5,038 nucleotides of DNA from SUP05 sp964577715 (GTDB lineage: Bacteria; Pseudomonadota; Gammaproteobacteria; PS1; Pseudothioglobaceae), in assembly GCA_964577715.1 (NCBI GenBank), contig CAZOAA010000059.1:1-5038 (forward strand), in the 5' to 3' direction. Shown piece after piece: positions 1-4,721 of the stretch (position 1 is its first letter; each line of letters opens with the position of its first letter). Position numbers and translations under genes: made by a program. The notes beneath the pieces are model-generated. The model had not been told where the DNA came from, did no database searches, and saw only the letters and a list, made by a program, of their open reading frames with translations.

Positions 1-27
1 CCCTTTACTAGTAATCGTTGCTTGCAT
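1..27 (-). CDS. AbrB/MazE/SpoVT-type antitoxin, N-terminal 9 codons only (partial)
   Basis: Reading leftward from an ATG at 27-25, nine codons give MQATITSKG before the window ends. This matches the typical opening of AbrB/SpoVT swapped-hairpin DNA-binding proteins (usually continuing with a Q-[VI]-T-[IL]-P stretch), most of which are antitoxins or small transcription regulators. An AAGGA ribosome binding site lies at 33-37, five bases from the ATG, and a near-consensus promoter lies further upstream, so the start is well supported even though only nine residues are visible. Family knowledge: such antitoxins repress their own promoter and are followed by a toxin gene (PIN, MazF or RelE type), which would lie outside the window to the left. 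The toxin is not seen, and a stand-alone AbrB-like regulator is equally possible. Confidence 0.55.
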
Positions 28-60
28 ATTTTTCCTTACTTTTTATATATATTTACCACT

Positions 61-88
61 ATTGTAAGGAATTTTTACTGATTGTCAA
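61..88 (-). promoter_or_regulatory. Sigma70-type promoter of the leftward antitoxin-like gene
   Basis: On the minus strand a perfect -35 box TTGACA (88-83) is followed, after a 16-bp spacer, by TACAAT (66-61), a 5/6 match to the -10 consensus. Transcription would begin near 54, giving a leader of about 26 bases with the AAGGA site well placed before the ATG at 27. TTAC/GTAA tetramers at 53-56, 64-67 and 75-78 are spaced exactly 11 bp apart and overlap the -10 box and spacer, so they could be autorepression sites. Confidence 0.6.
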
Positions 89-91
89 TAA

Positions 92-268
92 CTTGACGCA
101 AAAAAAGGTTTTGGTTTTATTGAGCAAGAAAGTGGTGACGATGTATTCGTTCACTTCCGCGCTATTCAAGGTGACGGTTACAAATCACTAGAAGAAGGTC
201 AAGAAGTAGAGTTCGATTTAGAAGATGGTGCTAAAGGCCCACAAGCGGCTAACGTACATCCTCAGTAG
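92..268 (+). pseudogene. 5'-truncated cold-shock protein (CspA family) gene remnant
   Basis: The frame from 95 to the TAG at 266-268 encodes 57 residues beginning DAKKGFGFIEQ and containing both RNA-binding motifs of the cold-shock domain: KGFGFI (RNP1) and VFVHF (RNP2), then the conserved GYKSL, EGQ and GAKGPQAANV stretches. Intact CspA-family proteins are about 67-70 residues. The missing part is the start and the first beta strand ending in the G-T-V-K-W-F segment. Homology stops exactly where the phenylalanine codon should precede the Asp-Ala-Lys-Lys codons. An in-frame TAA lies at 89-91, and no ATG, GTG or TTG precedes the conserved region in this frame. The upstream DNA is instead the promoter of a leftward gene. 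The family are nucleic-acid chaperones; this copy is probably not translated. The C-terminal part shows no damage, suggesting a recent truncation. Confidence 0.8.
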
Positions 269-286
269 TTTTTAAAAAAATTACTT

Positions 287-316
287 AAAAAAACCCAGCT
301 TTCGCTGGGTTTTTTT
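287..316. terminator. Bidirectional rho-independent terminator
   Basis: A perfect stem CCCAGC (294-299) / GCTGGG (304-309) closes a TTTC loop. It is flanked by seven A (287-293) and seven T (310-316), so it has a U-tract on either strand. It lies between the convergent ends of the cold-shock remnant (stop at 268) and cysC (stop at 339-341) and can terminate both. Confidence 0.9.
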
Positions 317-338
317 ATTGTTTTAACTTAAATAACAG

Positions 339-926
339 TCACCTACTTCTTAAAAATCTGACAACCTTAGATACAGACTCTTCCAATTTTTCCCGCTCCG
401 TGTCTATTATCAATTCTGGATTTTCTGGCACTTCATAAGGAGAATCTAGGCCTGTATATTCTTTAATTTCTCCAGCTCTTGCGCGTTTGTACAGTCCTTT
501 TACATCCCTTAATTCGCAAGTGCTCAAACTAGAATGACAATAAATCTCTATAAAATCATTACGAGGTACTAGCTTGCGCACCATATCTCGATCTTGTTTA
601 AAAGGACTAATGAAAGCGGTCATAGTAATAATACCAGCTTCCACCATTAGTTTAGAAACCTCACCAATACGACGAATATTCTCCTTACGATCAATTTTAT
701 CAAACCCAAGATCTGATGACAGCCCATGTCTAATATTGTCCCCATCTAATACGAACGTTTTATAACCCTTATCAAACAATTTTTCTTCTACTGCATGCGC
801 CAAAGTTGACTTTCCAGACCCTGATAGACCTGTAAACCATACAATGAAAGACTTATGTTTATTCACCTGATTACGCCTATTGCGGCTGACAGTTGCGTTA
901 TGAATAACAATATTCTTAAGACTCAA
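339..926 (-). CDS. cysC: Adenylyl-sulfate kinase (APS kinase)
   Basis: This cytoplasmic P-loop kinase phosphorylates the 3' position of adenosine 5'-phosphosulfate with ATP to give PAPS. The 195 residues match the usual length of about 200. The Walker A motif GLSGSGKS is at residues 33-40, followed by DGDNIRHGLSSDLGF (61-75), DRKENIRRIGEV (79-90), FISPFK (105-110, with the serine at 107 in the position phosphorylated in E. coli CysC) and KGLYKRARAGEIKEYTGLD (143-161), all family hallmarks. No start upstream is possible without crossing the stop of the preceding gene, and the conserved N-terminal segment (NIVIHNATVSRNRRNQ) begins only a few codons in, so the start is a TTG at 926-924. No clear Shine-Dalgarno precedes it. 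It lies 11 bp after the sulfotransferase gene on the same strand, so co-transcription and perhaps translational coupling are likely. The neighbour points to PAPS for sulfation rather than assimilation; no cysD, cysN or cysH is in the window. Confidence 0.95.
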   Translation of the reverse strand: MSLKNIVIHNATVSRNRRNQVNKHKSFIVWFTGLSGSGKSTLAHAVEEKLFDKGYKTFVLDGDNIRHGLSSDLGFDKIDRKENIRRIGEVSKLMVEAGIITMTAFISPFKQDRDMVRKLVPRNDFIEIYCHSSLSTCELRDVKGLYKRARAGEIKEYTGLDSPYEVPENPELIIDTEREKLEESVSKVVRFLRSR

Positions 927-937
927 AATATCTAATA

Positions 938-1852
938 TTACCCATTATTAAATGTAGTGGTGAATCTATCAGATGCGGCACTTTTCTGTGTGTAGTCATT
1001 AACCACATCTGTAACGTCAAATTCTAATCCGTCATACCCATGTAATAAATATTTACCGATATTTGAATCTAGTATTGGACTTCCAAAAAAAGAAAATAGA
1101 TTTTGTATTGTAATTAATTGTTCCCTGCTAAGAGCCCGGAAACCTCTTCCTATTTGACCAACATTGTAATTCGTTAATTGCATATTTTTTGAACTTAATT
1201 TTTCTTTAACAGATGTTGCTGTTATTGGTATTTGTAAAAAATTGCTTACACTCTCTAGAAGTTCACATGGAAAGAGTGTATGCTCTTCAAACGTAATAAT
1301 TCTCAATGGCCATTCTTTTGCGCCTACAAGCCACCCTATAATATATCTTATGTACCATGGCATTATAAAATTGATAATGTAATCATATTTCTTACTATCA
1401 TCTAAATTATTCCAGTTTGAGTTACCCTCTGAAGCCCCAATAACTCTAGGGTCGAGAGGACCATATCTTCCTCTATCAATATGTTCTTTGTAACTAATAG
1501 CTACATCAGGAAGAGATCGAATGGAAACAATAATATTGGAATTAGGGGCTAGTATTTTCAGAATATCATTATTTAATTCAGTAAAAGGAAAATGACCATA
1601 AAGTATTTTATATTTAAAATAGCTTCGTAAATCTGTACATATTTTTTCTTCATTTATAATATTATGCCCCCAGCCAGAGCCGGTTTTTGAAGCAATAATT
1701 CTTATTTTGTTGTCAGTGCCAACCTTTATCAAGTTAAGAAGATGTTGTGACGCAGATTTTGGGAATGCTGAATATATAGCAATTCTGCCGTGATTTACCC
1801 TTGGGTATATTTTTCTCAGAATTTTTTTTTGGATAATTAAAGGGTTTGTCAT
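938..1852 (-). CDS. PAPS-dependent sulfotransferase family protein
   Basis: The 304-residue product has the signatures of the Sulfotransfer_1-type fold, which moves a sulfuryl group from PAPS to a hydroxyl or amino acceptor. Visible parts are the 5'-phosphosulfate loop YSAFPKSASQHLLNLI (27-42), a GHFP segment with a candidate catalytic histidine (H87), the 3'-phosphate-binding segment IVSIRSLPDVAISY (108-121, with R112 and S120), and a C-terminal glycine-rich stretch NVGQIGRGFRALS (230-242) resembling the GxxGxW cofactor loop, though Trp is replaced. There is no signal peptide; the hydrophobic segment around 161-177 is more likely a core helix than a membrane anchor. The ATG at 1852-1850 is preceded by a weak GAGAA. 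It lies upstream of cysC by 11 bp, and PAPS supply by CysC is the obvious link. The acceptor (polysaccharide, lipid, protein or small molecule) cannot be told from the sequence. Confidence 0.85.
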   Translation of the reverse strand: MTNPLIIQKKILRKIYPRVNHGRIAIYSAFPKSASQHLLNLIKVGTDNKIRIIASKTGSGWGHNIINEEKICTDLRSYFKYKILYGHFPFTELNNDILKILAPNSNIIVSIRSLPDVAISYKEHIDRGRYGPLDPRVIGASEGNSNWNNLDDSKKYDYIINFIMPWYIRYIIGWLVGAKEWPLRIITFEEHTLFPCELLESVSNFLQIPITATSVKEKLSSKNMQLTNYNVGQIGRGFRALSREQLITIQNLFSFFGSPILDSNIGKYLLHGYDGLEFDVTDVVNDYTQKSAASDRFTTTFNNG

Positions 1853-1905
1853 TACTACAATTCTCTATTTTATAAAAAACAATATTCTCATTTAATAATT
1901 AATAT

Positions 1906-1947
1906 CCTATTTTGGGATTGGTAAATTATAAACCTAAAATGGGTTTA
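1906..1947. promoter_or_regulatory. Operator-like paired sites in the divergent sulfotransferase/XRE region
   Basis: The 96-bp gap between the two divergent starts contains CCTATTTTGGG (1906-1916) and CCTAAAATGGG (1933-1943). The reverse complement of the first, CCCAAAATAGG, matches the second at 9 of 11 positions, so they are inverted copies whose starts are 27 bp apart. The second is nested in a perfect inverted repeat TAAACC (1929-1934) / GGTTTA (1942-1947) that ends one base before the regulator's ATG. Such placement fits binding by the small XRE protein encoded next to it. AT-rich -10-like hexamers are present on both strands, but no full promoter is convincing. Confidence 0.45.
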
Positions 1948-1948
1948 A

Positions 1949-2206
1949 ATGTTACATATTAAATTTAGAAAATCAATCTATTCAAAACAACATATTGCTT
2001 TACGTAATTTTTGGATTAAAAGAAGAAAGCAGCTTAATCTATCACAAACAGAGCTTGCTGAAAGAATCACTGTTGTACAATCACTCATTGCTAAAATAGA
2101 AACTGGCGATAGGCGATTGGATATTGTAGAGATGATTGACTACGCTAAAGCATTAGAGGTTGATCCACATGCAGTGATCGATTTAATCATCAATCAAAAA
2201 TCTTAG
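1949..2206 (+). CDS. Small XRE-family helix-turn-helix transcriptional regulator
   Basis: The product is 85 residues and is essentially a single HTH_3/XRE domain at about 17-74: ALRNFWIKRRKQLNLSQTELAERI, then the recognition-helix region VVQSLIAKIETGDRRLD (42-58), then the closing helix DYAKALEVDPHAVIDLI (64-80). There is no effector or peptidase domain, and the basic N-terminus (about 15 residues) is a short arm. The ATG at 1949 is used because an earlier ATG at 1939 is out of frame; no Shine-Dalgarno is evident. An inverted repeat ending just before the start suggests autoregulation. Family members act as phage-type repressors, antitoxins or controllers. No partner toxin or restriction gene is adjacent, so it may instead regulate itself and the divergent sulfotransferase-cysC unit. 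It could also be left over from a mobile element. Confidence 0.85.
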   Translation: MLHIKFRKSIYSKQHIALRNFWIKRRKQLNLSQTELAERITVVQSLIAKIETGDRRLDIVEMIDYAKALEVDPHAVIDLIINQKS

Positions 2207-2228
2207 TGGTTAGTCCACTCAGATTTTT
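2196..2228 (+). terminator. Rho-independent terminator overlapping the stop codon of the XRE gene
   Basis: A hairpin pairs AAAAATCT plus AGTGG (2196-2203, 2205-2209) with CCACT plus AGATTTTT (2215-2219, 2221-2228). It has one mismatch (T2204 against C2220) and a five-base loop TTAGT. The downstream arm ends in five T. The TAG stop codon at 2204-2206 is inside the stem, so ribosomes finishing the gene would compete with folding. A-rich and T-rich arms could make it work in both directions. Confidence 0.65.
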
Positions 2229-2236
2229 GACTTATT

Positions 2237-2367
2237 CCCCTTTGTAAGACAACTAATAAACACTTATCAAAATGAGTGGTGGTATTTTCGGTGTTTGAGC
2301 CACTACAAGTGGTGAGTTTAGAAAATACAACGAATGAGATTAGTGTGAATTAGTAGTTTTACAGGGG
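2237..2367. repeat. Long imperfect palindrome, MITE-like or structured RNA element
   Basis: The left arm (2237-2289) begins CCCC and ends GTATTTTC; the right arm (2321-2367) begins GAAAATAC and ends GGGG. Aligning one arm with the reverse complement of the other shows long shared blocks: CCCC, TGTAA, ACTAAT, ACACT, ATC and GTATTTTC, with only small gaps. The centre holds a further hairpin CCACT (2300-2304) / AGTGG (2308-2312) with an ACA loop. No open reading frame is convincing here. The shape, about 131 bp with matching ends between genes, fits a palindromic mobile repeat or a long hairpin RNA. No clear target-site duplication is seen. Confidence 0.6.
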
Positions 2368-2379
2368 TGAGCTCTTTCG

Positions 2380-2408
2380 GTTACCTTTCTGCTCACCAGA
2401 AAGGTGAC
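2380..2408. repeat. Strong 12-bp-stem hairpin
   Basis: GTTACCTTTCTG (2380-2391) pairs with CAGAAAGGTGAC (2397-2408) around the loop CTCAC. All positions pair, one by G-T wobble when written as RNA. No T-run follows on either strand, so it is unlikely to be an ordinary terminator. It lies 12 bp beyond the right end of the long palindrome and resembles the short repeated hairpins found between genes in many proteobacteria (REP-like), but repetition cannot be judged from one window. Confidence 0.55.
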
Positions 2409-2598
2409 AAGAACCTAAAATTAGACAAACTCTCAACAATAAAAAATATCAGAAATTATTAAAATAAACTAAAAATTCTATCAAAAAGTGCTGTTTTTCA
2501 ACCTGAAAATGCCACTTTATTAAATAGAACAGTTAATTATTGTGTGAACTTTGAAAAATTTCGGAAATAATCAAAATCATAGATAAAATGCTACAATT
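2409..2598. other. AT-rich intergenic region upstream of sbcB with a weak hairpin
   Basis: No gene is seen here. An imperfect hairpin lies at 2485-2518: AAAGTG and TTTTCA (2485-2490, 2495-2500) pair with TGAAAA and CACTTT (2504-2509, 2513-2518) around the loop ACC, with an unpaired bulge in the middle. -10-like hexamers TAAAAT (2584-2589) and TACAAT (2592-2597) lie close to the sbcB start, but no -35 box at a good distance was found. The sbcB promoter should be somewhere in this stretch. Confidence 0.4.
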
Positions 2599-4014
2599 AT
2601 GAAAACATTTTATTGGTACGACTACGAGACTTTTGGCATCAGCCCAAAGACTGATCGAATTTCACAATTTGCCGGTATTCGCACCGATGAAAACCTCAAT
2701 ATCCTAGATGAACACATGTTTTACTGCAAACCAACACATGATTGCTTGCCATCGCCAGAGGCTTGTGCAGTAACGGGTATTAGTCCGCAGCTCTGCGAGC
2801 AAAAGGGCATGATTGAACATGAGTTTATCAAAAAAATTCATAGTGAATTTTCCACGCCAAATACCTGTGTGGTTGGCTATAACTCAATACGATTTGATGA
2901 TGAGTTTACCCGTTATACTTTGTATCGTAATTTTATTGATCCGTATACTTGGCATTGGCAAAATGGCAATACCCGATGGGATATTCTAGATGTAGTACGC
3001 TTATGCTATGCACTCAAGAAAGATTCGAGCCTAAAATGGGTACACGATAACACTGGCAAGCCTATATTTAAACTCGACCAACTCTCGGTTGCTAATGGCA
3101 TTGAGCACAGCGATGCGCATGATGCTTTGGCCGATGTACGAGCTACCATTGCCATTGCAAAAATTATTAAAGACACGCAACCGAAACTGTTTGACTATGC
3201 CTTTAGCTTACGTGAGAAAAAAACAGTTGAGAACAAAATTAAACTGTTCGAACCAATGTTACATACTTCTGGCATGTACCCTGCCACACTATCTTGCACG
3301 CGTTTGGCAGTCGCACTGGCTTACCATCCAGAATACAATGACCGAGCAATTGTATTTAACCTTGACCAAGACCCTAGCATTTTGCTAGAACTTGAAGTTG
3401 AAGAGTTAAAAACTTTAATGTTTACCAAGCAATCTGAATTACCAGAAGGTGTTAAACGCTTAGAGATTAAGGATTTAATCTTTAACAAAAGTCCAATGTT
3501 TGTACCTAATGTTTACAAGATTGAGCCAAAAGTTGTAGAGCAATTACAAATTAATATGGACGTTTGTCTTGAGCGATTATCTTTTGTTAAAGACAATCAA
3601 GTTGCAATTACTAAAGTAGTGCAAGCACTTTATAAAAACGATCAAGAGCGCACTAAGACGGCAGATGTGGATCAAGCGCTTTATGATGGTTTTATGGACA
3701 ATACTGATAAGCGTGTTGCTAACCAAATACAAAGTTTAGACACTGAACAATTAAAAGATTTTCATCCAAAGTTTAAAGATCAAGCGCTCAGCACTTTATT
3801 AATGCACTTTAAAGCTAGGAACTACCCTGAAACGCTAAGTGAAGACGAAACGGAAGATTGGTTTGAAACCGTACAAGGCAGAGTTCAAACTGGTGAAAAT
3901 GGTTATTTAGAAATTGATGATTACTTTAAGAGAATTAATGCCATGAGAACACAACACCCTACTAAAGAAAAACTTTGGCAACAGCTCGAATCTTATGCAG
4001 ACTCATTCTTCTAG
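2599..4014 (+). CDS. sbcB: Exodeoxyribonuclease I (3'-5' single-strand DNA exonuclease)
   Basis: SbcB degrades single-stranded DNA from the 3' end, in association with SSB, and acts in recombination, mismatch repair and clean-up of 3' overhangs. The 471 residues match E. coli ExoI (475) along the whole length. The DEDDh catalytic set is complete: D8 and E10 in YDYETFG, D100 in YNSIRFDDE, H174 and D179 in HSDAHDALAD. After the exonuclease domain (about 1-190) come the SH3-like and C-terminal helical domains typical of the family, with landmarks LHTSGMYPA near 221, YDGFMDN near 363 and KARNYPETL near 410. The ATG at 2599 places the first catalytic residues at the expected distance from the N-terminus. 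No Shine-Dalgarno precedes it, so translation may be weak or the message nearly leaderless. The gene is followed by nth after 60 bp and looks intact. Confidence 0.96.
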   Translation: MKTFYWYDYETFGISPKTDRISQFAGIRTDENLNILDEHMFYCKPTHDCLPSPEACAVTGISPQLCEQKGMIEHEFIKKIHSEFSTPNTCVVGYNSIRFDDEFTRYTLYRNFIDPYTWHWQNGNTRWDILDVVRLCYALKKDSSLKWVHDNTGKPIFKLDQLSVANGIEHSDAHDALADVRATIAIAKIIKDTQPKLFDYAFSLREKKTVENKIKLFEPMLHTSGMYPATLSCTRLAVALAYHPEYNDRAIVFNLDQDPSILLELEVEELKTLMFTKQSELPEGVKRLEIKDLIFNKSPMFVPNVYKIEPKVVEQLQINMDVCLERLSFVKDNQVAITKVVQALYKNDQERTKTADVDQALYDGFMDNTDKRVANQIQSLDTEQLKDFHPKFKDQALSTLLMHFKARNYPETLSEDETEDWFETVQGRVQTGENGYLEIDDYFKRINAMRTQHPTKEKLWQQLESYADSFF

Positions 4015-4035
4015 GTTTTTAATTCAAATATCGGG

Positions 4036-4041
4036 TATAAT
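4036..4041 (+). promoter_or_regulatory. Perfect -10 box upstream of nth
   Basis: TATAAT occurs at 4036-4041 in the 60-bp gap between sbcB and nth, preceded by GGG. The -35 position (about 4013-4018) holds only a poor match overlapping the sbcB stop codon. If used, transcription would start near 4048 and give nth and the DUF1841 gene their own short-leader message in addition to any read-through from sbcB. Confidence 0.4.
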
Positions 4042-4074
4042 CTTCGCCATTGAGGAAATCAACAAAAGAGAAGA

Positions 4075-4707
4075 ATGAACGCCGAGACTCGTTTTGAAAT
4101 GTTCGAAAGGTTATTGAAAAAGATACCTAATCCAACAACTGAATTAAATTATTCCACACCATTTGAACTTTTAGTCGCAGTTACATTATCTGCACAAGCA
4201 ACGGATAAAAGCGTCAATAAAGTTACTGATAAATTATTCCCAATTGCTTCTACACCTGAAACCATTTTCGAATTAGGTGAAAATACGCTAAGAGACACAA
4301 TTAAGACCATTGGCCTGTTCAATTCAAAAGCCAAGCATATTATTCAGGCTTGTAAAATCCTGATTGAAAAGTACGACTCAAATGTACCAGAAACTCGCAA
4401 AGAACTAGAAGCTCTGCCTGGTGTTGGACGCAAAACTGCCAATGTGGTTTTAAATACGGCATTTGGCCACCCTACTATTGCTGTTGACACACATATTTAC
4501 CGTGTTGCTAATCGTACGGCAATTGCCAGTGGAAAGACTGTGCTAGAGGTAGAAAAAAAATTAGTTAAATTTATTCCTGATGAATACAGAGTGCCTGCAC
4601 ATCATTTAATGATTCTTCATGGTCGCTATACTTGTAAGGCACGTTCTCCTCTTTGTAACGATTGTGTACTGCTTGATCTTTGTGAGTACGAAGAAAAAAA
4701 CCTATAA
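4075..4707 (+). CDS. nth: Endonuclease III, DNA glycosylase/AP lyase with a 4Fe-4S cluster
   Basis: Nth removes oxidised pyrimidines (for example thymine glycol) from DNA and cleaves the resulting abasic site by beta-elimination, starting base excision repair. The 210 residues align with E. coli Nth (211) without gaps in the core. The helix-hairpin-helix LPGVGRKTANVVLN (114-127) carries the catalytic lysine K120, and VDTHI (137-141) carries the catalytic aspartate D138. Four cysteines at 187, 194, 197 and 203 give the C-X6-C-X2-C-X5-C iron-sulfur pattern. SAQATD (39-44) is also conserved. The ATG at 4075 corresponds to the E. coli start, with a purine-rich AGAGAAG just upstream as a weak ribosome binding site. 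It is followed after 14 bp by the DUF1841 gene, probably in one operon. It appears fully functional. Confidence 0.97.
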   Translation: MNAETRFEMFERLLKKIPNPTTELNYSTPFELLVAVTLSAQATDKSVNKVTDKLFPIASTPETIFELGENTLRDTIKTIGLFNSKAKHIIQACKILIEKYDSNVPETRKELEALPGVGRKTANVVLNTAFGHPTIAVDTHIYRVANRTAIASGKTVLEVEKKLVKFIPDEYRVPAHHLMILHGRYTCKARSPLCNDCVLLDLCEYEEKNL

Positions 4708-4721
4708 GTAGTTTAAGCTAA

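Noticed and set aside
93..121. Plus-strand promoter starting with TTGACG at 93-98
   Set aside because: No acceptable -10 box is found 16-18 bp downstream, and the stretch is csp coding sequence.
92..268. Functional short cold-shock protein using a rare start codon
   Set aside because: No ATG, GTG or TTG exists in frame before the conserved region, and the first beta strand of the fold is missing, so a truncated remnant is the better reading.
574..765. Plus-strand reading frame of 63 codons
   Set aside because: It is antisense to the conserved core of cysC, resembles no known protein and lacks a ribosome binding site.
1867..1895. Sulfotransferase promoter with TAAAAT (minus strand, 1872-1867) and TTAAAT (1895-1890)
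   Set aside because: The -35 match is only 3/6, and a start from it would leave almost no room for a ribosome binding site before the ATG at 1852.
1949..2206. XRE gene as a restriction-modification controller protein or antitoxin
   Set aside because: No methyltransferase, endonuclease or toxin gene is adjacent on either side; the only neighbour is the divergent sulfotransferase.
2207..2598. CRISPR array or tRNA in the 392-bp gap
   Set aside because: There are no regularly spaced direct repeats and no cloverleaf or conserved tRNA arm sequence; the structure present is inverted, not direct, repetition.
3089..3388. Plus-strand reading frame of 99 codons
   Set aside because: It lies wholly inside sbcB in another frame. 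The sbcB frame is conserved throughout, and the alternative product has no recognisable motif.
4149..4334. Minus-strand reading frame of 61 codons
   Set aside because: It is antisense to nth over strongly conserved codons, with no independent support.
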